Source: Pseudomonas cerasi
GTDB taxonomy: Bacteria > Pseudomonadota > Gammaproteobacteria > Pseudomonadales > Pseudomonadaceae
DNA length: 64,000 bases
Direction of reading: 5' to 3'
NCBI RefSeq assembly: GCF_900074915.1
Contig: NZ_LT222319.1
Location: 1,981,001 to 2,045,000 of the forward strand
The notes beneath the pieces were generated by a model. The model ran no database searches, was not told the DNA's origin, and saw nothing but the letters and a program-made list of their open reading frames with translations. How positions within the stretch are numbered: position 1 is the first letter of the stretch; each line of letters opens with the position of its first letter. Below, one piece after another: positions 18,662 to 27,378 of this stretch. Made by a program: the position numbers and the translations under genes.

Positions 18662-19670
18662 ACGAGCCATGGTAGCCAAACTCTCCAAAGTTGAAAAAGC
18701 GGCTGTACTGTTGCTCTCGCTGGGCGAAACCGATGCGGCTCAGGTGCTCCGGCACATGGGCCCCAAGGAAGTCCAGAAAGTGGGTGTGGCGATGGCGCAG
18801 ATGCGCAACGTGCATCGCGAGCAGGTCGAAGAGGTCATGAGCGAATTCGTCGACATCGTCGGCGATCAGACCAGCCTTGGCGTCGGTTCCGACGGCTATA
18901 TCCGCAAGATGCTGACCCAGGCACTGGGCGAGGACAAGGCCAACGGCCTGATCGACCGGATTCTGCTGGGTGGCAATACCAGCGGCCTGGACAGCCTCAA
19001 GTGGATGGAGCCGCGTGCGGTCGCCGACGTGATCCGTTTCGAGCACCCGCAGATTCAGGCCATCGTGGTCGCCTATCTCGATGCCGACCAGGCGGGCGAG
19101 GTGCTTGGGCATTTCGATCACAAGGTGCGCCTCGATATCATCCTGCGCGTGTCTTCGCTCAACACCGTACAGCCAGCGGCTCTCAAGGAATTGAACCAGA
19201 TTCTCGAGAAGCAGTTCTCCGGTAACGCCAACACGTCGCGTACCACACTGGGCGGTATCAAGCGTGCGGCCGATATCATGAACTTTCTCGACAGCTCGAT
19301 CGAAGGTTCGCTCATGGACTCGATCCGCGAGGTCGACGAAGACCTGTCGGTGCAGATCGAAGACCTCATGTTCGTCTTCAACAATCTTTCCGACGTGGAC
19401 GATCGCGGTATCCAGGCGCTGCTGCGCGAAGTATCCTCGGACGTGCTGGTACTGGCGCTCAAGGGCTCCGACGAAGCAATCAAGGAAAAAATCTTCAAGA
19501 ACATGTCCAAGCGTGCCTCCGAGCTTCTCCGCGACGACCTGGAAGCAAAAGGTCCGGTGCGTGTCAGCGATGTGGAAACCGCCCAGAAAGAAATCCTCAC
19601 CATTGCACGTCGTATGGCCGAGGCCGGCGAGATCGTACTCGGTGGCAAGGGTGGCGAGGAAATGATCTAA
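18654..19670 (+). CDS. fliG: Flagellar motor switch protein FliG
   Basis: Switch/rotor protein of 338 residues. The EHPQ motif begins at E130 (RFEHPQIQAIVVAYL). The C-terminal domain has the charged helix that contacts the stators (LALKGSDEAIKEKIFKNMSKR). It sits on the cytoplasmic face of the MS ring and transmits torque. The start at 18654 lies inside fliF, implying translational coupling; ATG 18669 (MVAKLSKVEK) is a possible alternative. Confidence 0.95.
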   Translation: MNERAMVAKLSKVEKAAVLLLSLGETDAAQVLRHMGPKEVQKVGVAMAQMRNVHREQVEEVMSEFVDIVGDQTSLGVGSDGYIRKMLTQALGEDKANGLIDRILLGGNTSGLDSLKWMEPRAVADVIRFEHPQIQAIVVAYLDADQAGEVLGHFDHKVRLDIILRVSSLNTVQPAALKELNQILEKQFSGNANTSRTTLGGIKRAADIMNFLDSSIEGSLMDSIREVDEDLSVQIEDLMFVFNNLSDVDDRGIQALLREVSSDVLVLALKGSDEAIKEKIFKNMSKRASELLRDDLEAKGPVRVSDVETAQKEILTIARRMAEAGEIVLGGKGGEEMI

Positions 19671-19685
19671 GGATTCAGCCGACTC

Positions 19686-20504
19686 ATGTCCAGTTCCAAT
19701 AAAGAATCGGCCAGCGACCTCATTCGCGCCAAGGACGCCGGGTTACTCGACATCTGGGCGCTGCCCAGCTTCGATCCGCACGTGGAGCCAGAACCAGAAC
19801 CGGAGCCCGAGCTGGTCGACGAACCGGCCGAGATGGAAGAAGTGCCGCTGGAGGAAGTCCAGCCACTGACCTTGGAAGAGCTGGAAAGTATTCGCCAGGA
19901 GGCCTGGAACGAAGGCTTCGCCACCGGTGAAAAGGAAGGTTTTCACAGTACTCAGCTAAAAGTGCGTCAGGAAGCGGAGGTCGTTCTTGCGGCAAAAGTC
20001 GCCAGCCTGGAACAGCTGATGGGTAACCTGCTGACACCCATCGCCGAGCAGGACACTCAGATCGAAAAGGCCGTCATTCTCCTGGTCGAGCACATCGCGC
20101 GTCAGGTTATCCAGCGTGAACTGGTCACAGATTCTGCGCAGATTGCCAGCGTCCTGCGCGATGCCCTCAAGCTATTACCGATGGGCGCGCAGAATGTGCG
20201 AATTTTCATAAACCCTCAGGACTTTCTGCTGGTCAAGGCCATGCGCGAACGTCATGAGGAGTCGTGGAAGATCGTCGAAGACGAAGACTTGCTGCCGGGC
20301 GGTTGCCGTATCGAAACCGAGCACAGCCGTATCGATGCCAGCGTCGAAACACGCATCGCCCTGGCAATTTCCAAGATGCACGACCAGTTGCATGAACAGG
20401 TAACCCATCCTGCGGCAGCCGATCTGAGCGTCGATCTGGATGCCTCGCCAGGCAATGCAGCCAATGTTGACGAATCCGACGCGGATACCCTCGATGCACC
20501 TTGA
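19686..20504 (+). CDS. fliH: Flagellar export ATPase regulator FliH
   Basis: Cytoplasmic FliH of 272 residues, negative regulator and stator of the FliI ATPase. The N-terminal third is acidic with a Glu-Pro run (residues ~34-42). The central segment includes EEAWNEGF-like sequence ([15 protein letters not shown]) and glycine-spaced helix. The C-terminal domain ([20 protein letters not shown]) contacts FliI. The 3' end overlaps the start of fliI by 11 nt. Confidence 0.93.
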   Translation: MSSSNKESASDLIRAKDAGLLDIWALPSFDPHVEPEPEPEPELVDEPAEMEEVPLEEVQPLTLEELESIRQEAWNEGFATGEKEGFHSTQLKVRQEAEVVLAAKVASLEQLMGNLLTPIAEQDTQIEKAVILLVEHIARQVIQRELVTDSAQIASVLRDALKLLPMGAQNVRIFINPQDFLLVKAMRERHEESWKIVEDEDLLPGGCRIETEHSRIDASVETRIALAISKMHDQLHEQVTHPAAADLSVDLDASPGNAANVDESDADTLDAP

Positions 20505-21852
20505 ACGCACCAGTTTCGCCAAGCGCCTCGGTTCCTATGCCGAGTCGATCAGTTTGCCTGCCCAGCCCGTAGTGGAAGGCCGCCTGCTGCGCATGGTAGG
20601 CCTGACGCTTGAGGCTGAGGGTCTGCGCGCGGCAATGGGTAGCCGCTGTGTGGTCATCAATGACGACAGCCATCATCCGGTTGAAGTCGAAGCCGAAGTG
20701 ATGGGTTTTTCCGGTAGCAAGGTGTTTCTGATGCCGGTCGGCAGCGTGGCGGGCATCGCGCCTGGCGCGCGGGTCGTACCGCTGGCCGATACCGGTCGCC
20801 TGCCGATGGGCATGAGCATGCTGGGCCGGGTGCTCGATGGTGCCGGTCGCCCGCTGGATGGTCGCTCGCCGATCAAGGCCGAAGACTGGGTGCCGATGGA
20901 TGGCCCGACCATCAACCCGCTCAAGCGCGACCCCATCAGCCAGCCACTGGATGTTGGTATTCGCTGCATCAACGGTTTATTGACGGTTGGCCGCGGTCAG
21001 CGTCTCGGACTGTTTGCCGGTACGGGCGTGGGCAAGAGTGTGCTGCTCGGCATGATGACGCGCTTCACTGAGGCGGACATCATCGTCGTCGGCCTGATCG
21101 GTGAGCGGGGCCGTGAGGTCAAGGAGTTCATCGAGCACATTCTCGGCGAAGAGGGCCTGAAACGTTCGGTGGTGGTCGCCTCGCCAGCCGATGACGCGCC
21201 TCTGATGCGCTTGCGAGCAGCGATGTATTGCACGCGAATCGCCGAATACTTTCGTGACAAGGGCAAGAATGTCCTGTTGCTGATGGACTCCCTGACCCGT
21301 TTTGCTCAGGCTCAGCGGGAAATCGCACTGGCCATTGGCGAGCCGCCGGCCACCAAGGGCTATCCGCCTTCGGTGTTCGCCCGCTTGCCCAAACTGGTAG
21401 AACGCGCCGGCAATGCCGAGGCGGGTGGTGGTTCGATCACCGCGTTTTACACGGTGCTGTCGGAGGGTGATGACCAGCAGGACCCGATTGCCGACTCGGC
21501 GCGTGGCGTACTCGACGGTCACATCGTGTTGTCCCGGCGCCTGGCCGAAGAGGGGCATTACCCGGCCATCGACATCGAAGCGTCCATCAGCCGGGTCATG
21601 CCCGCCGTGGTCAGCCCCGAGCACATGGCGCGTGCGCAGCATTTCAAACAGTTGTGGTCACGCTATCAGCAGACTCGCGACCTCATCAGCGTGGGGGCCT
21701 ATGTAGCAGGCGGCGATCGCGAAACGGACATGGCCATTGCGCTGCATCCGGTACTGGTGCGCTACCAGCGTCAGGGCCTGCGTGACAACGAAAGCATACA
21801 AGGCAGCAGCGAGGCGCTGGCGTCGATCTTCGCACCAGCGCCTGGCGGCTGA
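20494..21852 (+). CDS. fliI: Flagellum-specific ATP synthase FliI
   Basis: Hexameric export ATPase of 452 residues, homologous to the F1 beta subunit. Walker A AGTGVGKS lies at about 175-182 and Walker B follows ([20 protein letters not shown]). The frame is open upstream to 20440, but alignment to the family ([12 protein letters not shown]) and normal length favour ATG 20494, which overlaps fliH by 11 nt. No strong Shine-Dalgarno is visible, consistent with coupling to fliH. Confidence 0.95.
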   Translation: MHLERTSFAKRLGSYAESISLPAQPVVEGRLLRMVGLTLEAEGLRAAMGSRCVVINDDSHHPVEVEAEVMGFSGSKVFLMPVGSVAGIAPGARVVPLADTGRLPMGMSMLGRVLDGAGRPLDGRSPIKAEDWVPMDGPTINPLKRDPISQPLDVGIRCINGLLTVGRGQRLGLFAGTGVGKSVLLGMMTRFTEADIIVVGLIGERGREVKEFIEHILGEEGLKRSVVVASPADDAPLMRLRAAMYCTRIAEYFRDKGKNVLLLMDSLTRFAQAQREIALAIGEPPATKGYPPSVFARLPKLVERAGNAEAGGGSITAFYTVLSEGDDQQDPIADSARGVLDGHIVLSRRLAEEGHYPAIDIEASISRVMPAVVSPEHMARAQHFKQLWSRYQQTRDLISVGAYVAGGDRETDMAIALHPVLVRYQRQGLRDNESIQGSSEALASIFAPAPGG

Positions 21853-21858
21853 TAATCC

Positions 21859-22308
21859 ATGGCCCAGAGTCGAGCGGCGCGTCTGGCGCCAGTGGTCGAG
21901 ATGGCAGAAGCTGCCGAGCGAACCGCCGCCCAGCGCCTTGGGCACTTCCAGGGGCAGGTCAACCTTGCCAACAACAAGCTGCAGGAGCTTGACCAGTTTC
22001 GCCAGGATTATCAGCAGCAATGGTTGCAGCGCGGCAGTGCCGGGGTTTCCGGGCAATGGCTGCTGGGTTATCAGCGCTTTCTCAGTCAGCTCGATGTCGC
22101 CGTTGCCCAGCAATACAAAAGTCTCGAATGGCACAAAGCCAATCTGGATCGGGCGCGCAGCGCCTGGCAGGATTGCTACGCGCGGGTAGAGGGCTTGCGC
22201 AAGCTGGTGCAGCGCTACATGGACGAGGCGCGCAGGCTGGAGGACAAGCGCGAGCAGAAACTGCTCGACGAGTTATCGCAGCGCCTGCCGCGCCATGAAC
22301 AATTCTGA
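21859..22308 (+). CDS. fliJ: Flagellar export protein FliJ
   Basis: Coiled-coil export chaperone of 149 residues, almost entirely helical and rich in Gln, Arg and Leu (AARLAPVVEMAEAAERTAAQ at the N terminus). It works with FliI and FlhA and resembles the gamma subunit of F-type ATPases. It begins 6 bp after fliI. The operon seems to continue into hsbA after an 83-bp gap with no terminator. Confidence 0.92.
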   Translation: MAQSRAARLAPVVEMAEAAERTAAQRLGHFQGQVNLANNKLQELDQFRQDYQQQWLQRGSAGVSGQWLLGYQRFLSQLDVAVAQQYKSLEWHKANLDRARSAWQDCYARVEGLRKLVQRYMDEARRLEDKREQKLLDELSQRLPRHEQF

Positions 22309-22391
22309 CGTTTGACTCAATCAGACCGCAGTGATCTCTCTGGCTGGTCTACGCTATCAATGTCTCGGTGATGAAACACCTCGAGGTTCCC

Positions 22392-22739
22392 ATGACTGTC
22401 ACTTCCGAACGTTCTGCCGATGGGCAGACGCTGACCCTTTTTATCGAAGGACGCTTCGATTTCAATTCCCATCAGGCGTTTCGCGCTGCCTATGAGGACT
22501 ATCCGCAGTCGCTGAATTACGTGGTCGACCTGCGCGGTACTCATTACCTGGACAGCTCTGCGCTGGGGATGCTGTTACTGCTGCGCGATCACGCCGGGGG
22601 TGACAAGGCATTGGTGCGCCTGGTCAACTGCACGCCCGATGTGCTGAAGATTCTGGCCATTTCCAATTTCTCGAAGCTGTTCGAATTGAGCATACCCAGT
22701 GCAACCAGCCCTGAAAAAACTGTGCATTCTGATCGCTGA
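22392..22739 (+). CDS. hsbA: STAS-domain anti-sigma factor antagonist HsbA
   Basis: Single STAS domain of about 115 residues. The phosphorylatable serine region is YLDSSALGML (S55/S56). In P. aeruginosa HsbA is phosphorylated and dephosphorylated by HsbR; unphosphorylated HsbA binds the anti-sigma factor FlgM and phosphorylated HsbA supports biofilm via HsbD. The start at 22392 is set by GAGG at 22383-22386; upstream codons at 22368 and 22371 are possible. Here it lies directly downstream of fliJ, unlike P. aeruginosa, where it sits beside flgM. Confidence 0.85.
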   Translation: MTVTSERSADGQTLTLFIEGRFDFNSHQAFRAAYEDYPQSLNYVVDLRGTHYLDSSALGMLLLLRDHAGGDKALVRLVNCTPDVLKILAISNFSKLFELSIPSATSPEKTVHSDR

Positions 22740-24405
22740 CGACAGCGCCAGTGACCGGCTTCTGCTTTCAACTATCGTAGCGCGGCAGGGGCACCGGGTT
22801 CTTAGCGCTGCCAATGGTGTCGAAGCGGTCGCCATCTTCAAGGCTGAAAGCCCGCAGTTGATTCTGATGGACGCCATGATGCCGGTCATGGATGGCTTCG
22901 AAGCGGCGCGAAGGATCAAGGCATTGACCGGCGAATCGCTGGTGCCGATCATCTTCCTGACCTCGCTCACCGAAGGCGAAGCGCTTGCACGTTGCCTGGA
23001 CGCCGGTGGCGACGATTTCATGTCCAAGCCTTACAACCCGCTGGTACTGGCCGCCAAGCTCAACGCCATGAACCGTCTGCGGGTATTGCACGAAACTGTC
23101 CGCCAGCAGCGTGACCAGATCGCCAGGCACCATGAGTATCTGCTCAATGAGCAGCGTGTCGCCAAGGCGGTGTTCGATCAGATCGCCCACGCCGGTTGCC
23201 TGGGGGCGAGCAATATCCGCTACCTGCAGTCCCCCTACGCACTGTTCAACGGCGACCTGATGCTGGCCGCCTACACACCCGCCGGGCACATGCAGGTGCT
23301 GCTCGGGGATTTCACCGGACATGGCTTGCCGGCTGCGGTGGGTGCGATGCCACTTGCAGAAGTGTTCTACGGCATGACGGCCAAGGGCTATGGCCTGGTT
23401 GAAATCCTCCGTGAAATGAACGCCAAGCTCAAACGCATCCTCCCGGTCGATATGTTTTGTTGTGCGACGCTGCTGTGTATCAATCTGCCGCAGCGGCAGG
23501 TCGAGGTCTGGAGCGGTGGCCTGCCCGACGGCTACCTGTTGCGCGGCGCGCAGGGCGAGCATGTGCCGCTGGCCTCGAATCATCTGCCATTGGGCGTATT
23601 GAGCGTCGATGCCTTCGACGCGCGCACCGACGTGTATCCGTTGGCGCCGGGTGACCGCATCTTTCTGCTGTCCGACGGCGTGCTTGATACCAGTAACAGT
23701 CAGGAAGAGCTGTTTGGCGCGCAACGTCTGCGACAGGTTCTGTCTGCCAATCGCGAGCCGCACTTGCTGATCGAGGAGATCCTCGTGGCGCTCAACGAGT
23801 TTGGCGGCAAGGCGCGTGACGATGTCAGCCTGCTGGAGGTCAGCGCTGTCGAGGCGCCGCTGGAAAATTTGCCTGTCATGATGTATTCGGACAGCGGCGC
23901 CTCCAGCCCGCTGGACTGGTCGGCCAGTTTCGAGTTTCGTGCCTCGACGCTCAAGCGTTTCAACCCTCTGCCTTATGTCCTGCAATTGCTGCTGGAGGTA
24001 CATGGCCTGCGTGATCAGGGTGCCGCACTGCACATGGTGCTCGGCGAGCTGTACAGCAATGCGCTGGAGCACGGTGTGCTAGGGTTGGATTCGGCGCTCA
24101 AGCATGATGCAACGGGGTTCGCGCTCTATTATCAGCAGCGGGCAGAGCGTCTCGACAGGCTGCAGTCAGGCTTCATCCGGGTGAGCCTGCAGGTCGAAGC
24201 GGTCGAGCAGGGCGGTCGGCTGACCCTCAGTGTCGAGGACAGCGGCCAGGGTTTCGATGTGGAAAAGACCCGGACGCTGACGCCTGCCAGCAATGAACTG
24301 TATGGTCGCGGGCTGCATCTGGTCTGTGAATTGAGTCGCGAGGCCAGGTGGTCCAGGGATGGCAGGACCGCCTGCGTGGAATTTTGCTGGGAGGGAGTGG
24401 CATAA
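22699..24405 (+). CDS. hsbR: Response regulator / PP2C phosphatase / kinase HsbR
   Basis: Three-domain regulator of 568 residues. The receiver has D58 (LILMDAMMPVMDG). A PP2C/SpoIIE-type phosphatase domain occupies roughly residues 185-395 (LLGDFTGHGLPAAVGAMPLA, FLLSDGVLDT). A C-terminal GHKL/RsbW-like domain covers ~410-568 (LGELYSNALEHGVLG, VEDSGQGF). It receives phosphate from HptB and switches between phosphatase and kinase activity on HsbA. GTG start at 22699 overlaps hsbA by 41 nt, indicating coupling. Confidence 0.87.
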   Translation: MQPALKKLCILIADDSASDRLLLSTIVARQGHRVLSAANGVEAVAIFKAESPQLILMDAMMPVMDGFEAARRIKALTGESLVPIIFLTSLTEGEALARCLDAGGDDFMSKPYNPLVLAAKLNAMNRLRVLHETVRQQRDQIARHHEYLLNEQRVAKAVFDQIAHAGCLGASNIRYLQSPYALFNGDLMLAAYTPAGHMQVLLGDFTGHGLPAAVGAMPLAEVFYGMTAKGYGLVEILREMNAKLKRILPVDMFCCATLLCINLPQRQVEVWSGGLPDGYLLRGAQGEHVPLASNHLPLGVLSVDAFDARTDVYPLAPGDRIFLLSDGVLDTSNSQEELFGAQRLRQVLSANREPHLLIEEILVALNEFGGKARDDVSLLEVSAVEAPLENLPVMMYSDSGASSPLDWSASFEFRASTLKRFNPLPYVLQLLLEVHGLRDQGAALHMVLGELYSNALEHGVLGLDSALKHDATGFALYYQQRAERLDRLQSGFIRVSLQVEAVEQGGRLTLSVEDSGQGFDVEKTRTLTPASNELYGRGLHLVCELSREARWSRDGRTACVEFCWEGVA

Positions 24406-24439
24406 TCCCCGCCTGGAGTCTTGATCAAGGAGTGAACAA

Positions 24440-24796
24440 GTGTCGATTCATCTGGATTACAGCGTTTTGACTGCCTTGCAGGAGGTCATGGAGGACGAAT
24501 ATCCAACTTTGCTGGATGTTTTTCTCAAGGATTCCGAGCAGCGTATCGCGCAGTTGCGTCTGGCTGTCGGGTCGCGCAATCCTGATTTCCAGGAACTGAG
24601 CCTTAATGCTCACAGTTTCAAGGGCAGCAGCAGCAACATGGGCGCCTTGCAGCTTTCCGAGCTATGTCGCCAGCTCGAGGAGCAAGCCCGCCAGCAGCAG
24701 TTCGCAGGTCTGGCAGAATTGATTGGCACGATCGACAGCGAATACATGACGATTCGCGGGTTGTTCAATTCCGAGCGGCAGCTGTTCGTCAGCTGA
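24440..24796 (+). CDS. hptB: Histidine phosphotransfer protein HptB
   Basis: Hpt-domain protein of 118 residues. The phospho-histidine is H58 in LNAHSFKGSSSNMGA. It passes phosphate from hybrid kinases to the HsbR receiver. GTG start at 24440, with AAGGAG at 24427-24432 spaced 7 nt. It ends the hsb module, and fliK follows after a 108-bp gap without a strong terminator. Confidence 0.87.
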   Translation: MSIHLDYSVLTALQEVMEDEYPTLLDVFLKDSEQRIAQLRLAVGSRNPDFQELSLNAHSFKGSSSNMGALQLSELCRQLEEQARQQQFAGLAELIGTIDSEYMTIRGLFNSERQLFVS

Positions 24797-24904
24797 GCCC
24801 TGATGTCTCCCTCGATTCCCGTTATGGAGATCATTTAAAAATTGGCCCGCATATTGCTAACTACTCTGGTAAGGCGATAACCAGCAGCTGATGCGGAGAC
24901 CGAA

Positions 24905-26308
24905 ATGCCCCTTGCTACCAATGCGCTTCTTCAGGCCACAACCTCTGTGACCGCCAGGTCCGGTGTGGCCAATAATGCGGTCAAGTCTGCTGACAGCAGC
25001 AAGGACGGGGCCTCCAGCTTTTCCAATGTCTATGCAAAGCAGGCGAAAGACACCGTCCCTGCGCGTGACGATACGCCCGTAAAACCAGCTCGCGACAAGA
25101 CCGCGCCTGACAAGGACAAGGTTGCCGCTGGCAAGGACAAGCCTGCAAGCGATCAGGCGAATGCCGCCGACAAGTCGAGCGTTGCCGATAGCGGCAATGA
25201 TTTGCCAGCCAAGTCGGCAAGTGCGGATGATGACGCGGCGCATTCCGACTCGAAGCAGGACGATGCGCAGGCCTCTGCCGATCCGGCGCTGACTGAGGGC
25301 CAGGCGGTCGTCGATCCGGCCCTTGACCCGGCATTGCAGGCAATGGCCGCACAGGCTCCCGCGGCGCCTGTAGCCAAGGCGCCACCAAGTGCGGAAGTTG
25401 TCACCGCACCAGTGGTCTCGGCGCTCACCACCACTCAGGCGGCACCGCCAGTCGTAGCCGAAGACGCCTTCAATCCCGACGCAGATCCTCTGGACGGTCT
25501 GGATGCCGTGCAGTTGGCGCTGGAAAACGCCACTGCCAAGACTCAACTGGCTGCGCAGAACTCCCAGGCTGCCAACAAGGCGACGCCGAGCAACGCTGAA
25601 GCTGACCCCAATCAGAATATCGTCAATAACCTGTCGGTCCTGAGCGAGCAACTTCCCTCCGAAGGCAGCAGCACTGAAAGCAGTGACAAGTCGTTCAGCG
25701 GTTTGATCGGTGAGGGTCTGAAGGATGTCAAAGGCGCCGCCGGCGACACGCGCGTCGACAACTTTGCCGATCGCCTCGCTGCGCTCAGTCAGGCCGCGCA
25801 ACCGGCACGCGCAGCGGCAGCACCTGCCGCGCCCTTGATGAACCAGCCGTTGGCCATGCATCAAAGCGGCTGGACCGAAGGCATCGTCGATCGCGTCATG
25901 TACCTGTCGAGCCAGAATCTCAAGACTGCCGATATCAAGCTGGAACCTGCTGAGCTCGGTCGTCTCGATATTCGTATCAACATGGCGCCTGAGCAGCAGA
26001 CCCAGGTGACCTTCATGAGCGCCCATATGGGTGTACGTGATGCACTGGAAAGCCAGATGTCGAAGTTGCGTGAGTCGTTCGTGCAGCAGGGGCTTGGCAA
26101 CGTCGACGTCAATGTTTCCGACCAGTCGCAACAGCAGGCCCAGCAACAGGCTCAGGAGCAGGCCAGCCGTGCCCAGCGCAGCGGTCGTGGCGGTGGCATG
26201 AGTTCCAGCGATACCTCCGATGAAATCGCAGGCGTCGATGCAGCCATTCCGGTCAGCCAGCCAGCGGCACGTGTGATCGGCACCAGTGAGATCGATTATT
26301 ACGCGTGA
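24905..26308 (+). CDS. fliK: Flagellar hook-length control protein FliK
   Basis: Hook-length ruler of 467 residues. A long low-complexity N-terminal part, rich in Ala, Asp, Lys and Pro, is followed by the conserved FliK C-terminal domain (residues ~315-420; DIKLEPAELGRLDIRINMAP) and a Gln-rich tail. FliK is secreted during hook growth and switches FlhB substrate specificity. Composition is typical of this fast-evolving protein. It is followed by a repeat-filled 548-bp gap. Confidence 0.9.
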   Translation: MPLATNALLQATTSVTARSGVANNAVKSADSSKDGASSFSNVYAKQAKDTVPARDDTPVKPARDKTAPDKDKVAAGKDKPASDQANAADKSSVADSGNDLPAKSASADDDAAHSDSKQDDAQASADPALTEGQAVVDPALDPALQAMAAQAPAAPVAKAPPSAEVVTAPVVSALTTTQAAPPVVAEDAFNPDADPLDGLDAVQLALENATAKTQLAAQNSQAANKATPSNAEADPNQNIVNNLSVLSEQLPSEGSSTESSDKSFSGLIGEGLKDVKGAAGDTRVDNFADRLAALSQAAQPARAAAAPAAPLMNQPLAMHQSGWTEGIVDRVMYLSSQNLKTADIKLEPAELGRLDIRINMAPEQQTQVTFMSAHMGVRDALESQMSKLRESFVQQGLGNVDVNVSDQSQQQAQQQAQEQASRAQRSGRGGGMSSSDTSDEIAGVDAAIPVSQPAARVIGTSEIDYYA

Positions 26309-26324
26309 GGCTCTTGAGTTGCAT

Positions 26325-26347
26325 GGCAGCCGCGACGCGATGTCATG
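26325..26347 (+). repeat. Direct repeat, first copy (GGCAGCCGCGAC...)
   Basis: The 23 bp at 26325-26347 recur at 26609-26631 with two differences. The two copies flank the larger repeat at 26372-26604, so a short unit seems to have been duplicated around it. The 548-bp fliK-fliL gap holds only these repeats and the fliL promoter. Confidence 0.7.
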
Positions 26348-26371
26348 CATTGCATGAACTTGATGGCGCAG

Positions 26372-26604
26372 AAATGCTTTTTTAACGCGATGGCACAGAT
26401 GACCCAGATTGCGACGTAAGTGATAGGGCGAAGTCGGGCCGGAAACGGAGTTGCGGGTTTTGCCTACTTTGGCCCCATCAAAGCAGGTCGCCGAGGGGCG
26501 AAAAGGTGACTTGAGTCGAACCTCAATCCACCTGAGAACGAAAAACCATTGTGTGACGCGGAGCGTCACGAACTGCATTCCCACGCGGAGCGTGGGGACG
26601 ATAG
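26372..26604 (+). repeat. Dispersed repeat, copy A (inverted with respect to 47055-47300)
   Basis: About 235 bp that recur in reverse orientation at 47055-47300. The segment 26551-26591 is identical over 41 nt to the complement of 47067-47107, 26489-26510 to that of 47148-47169, and 26429-26446 to that of 47212-47229. Two nested palindromes share a GGA loop: GTGACGC-GGA-GCGTCAC and CCCACGC-GGA-GCGTGGG. Dispersed non-coding repeats containing the ACGCGGAGCGT core are common in P. syringae genomes. No transposase is linked. Confidence 0.85.
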
Positions 26605-26608
26605 TCGT

Positions 26609-26661
26609 GGCAGCCGCGACACGACGTCATGAACTGCATTCCCACGCGGAGCGTGAGGAAC
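26609..26661 (+). repeat. Second partial repeat copy beside copy A
   Basis: Positions 26609-26631 repeat 26325-26347. Positions 26627-26660 then repeat the end of copy A (tcatgaactgcattccc, followed by ACGCGGAGCGT). This looks like a truncated tandem duplication of the palindromic tail of the element. Confidence 0.7.
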
Positions 26662-26789
26662 GGTAGTTATTAGCTCCCGAACTGTGCCTTTAGCCAAACT
26701 GCCCTAAAGTGCTTTCACAAGAATCACGATCCCTCCGCGCCCAGGCGCGTAACCGTTTGTGTCCAATACATCTCCGCCTCGTACAACTC

Positions 26790-26805
26790 TGGCATAACAC
26801 TTGCT
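26790..26805 (+). promoter_or_regulatory. Sigma-54 promoter of the fliLMNOPQR-flhB operon
   Basis: TGGCATAACACTTGCT has -24 GG and -12 GC 12 bp apart. It lies 51 bp before fliL, on the fliL side of the repeat cluster. Confidence 0.88.
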
Positions 26806-26856
26806 CTGCCTCTGTCACGTATTGAAGAACCTCTTGAATAGTGACGGATTATTGGC

Positions 26857-27369
26857 ATGGCGCAGAGCGAAGAAGTTAAAGACCCCGCGACCACAGGCAA
26901 AGGTAAAGGCAAACTCAAGCTCATTATCATCGCCGTCGTGGCGCTGCTGCTGGCCGTAGGCTTGTCGGTGGGCGCGACCTGGTTCCTCATGCACAAGAGC
27001 GAAAGCAAGGAAGATCCAGCGGCGGCCGCAGCGGCAGCCAACGTCAAGCCAGTGGCGGTGTTCGAACCGATGACCCCGGCCTTTGTGGTCAACTTCAACG
27101 CCAATGGCCGCCAACGCTACATGCAGGTGAGCATCACCATGCTGGGCCGTAACGCCGCCGACATGGAAGCGCTGAAGGTCCACATGCCATTGATCCGCAA
27201 CAATCTGGTCATGCTGTTTGCAGCCATTCCCTTCGAATCGCTGGCTTCGCCGATCGGCCAGGAAATGCTGCGTCAGAAAGCGACCGCCAGCATTCAGGAA
27301 GTCGCGCAGAAAGAACTCGGCAAGACTGTGATCGAACAGCTGCTCTTCACTAACTTCGTATTGCAGTAG
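26857..27369 (+). CDS. fliL: Flagellar basal body-associated protein FliL
   Basis: Single-pass inner-membrane protein of 170 residues. A basic N terminus (GKGKGKLK) precedes the transmembrane helix at about residues 24-45 (IIIAVVALLLAVGLSVGATW). The periplasmic FliL domain (FEPMTPAFVVNF...) associates with the stators. It is the first gene of the sigma-54 operon and is 9 bp before fliM. Confidence 0.94.
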   Translation: MAQSEEVKDPATTGKGKGKLKLIIIAVVALLLAVGLSVGATWFLMHKSESKEDPAAAAAAANVKPVAVFEPMTPAFVVNFNANGRQRYMQVSITMLGRNAADMEALKVHMPLIRNNLVMLFAAIPFESLASPIGQEMLRQKATASIQEVAQKELGKTVIEQLLFTNFVLQ

Positions 27370-27378
27370 GACTCTCAC

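Noticed and set aside
24857-26584. Open minus-strand frame of about 575 codons opposite fliK
   Set aside because: Mirror of the low-complexity fliK sequence; no domain.
26451-26666. Small plus-strand frame in the fliK-fliL gap
   Set aside because: It is built from the dispersed repeat and palindromes; no protein features.
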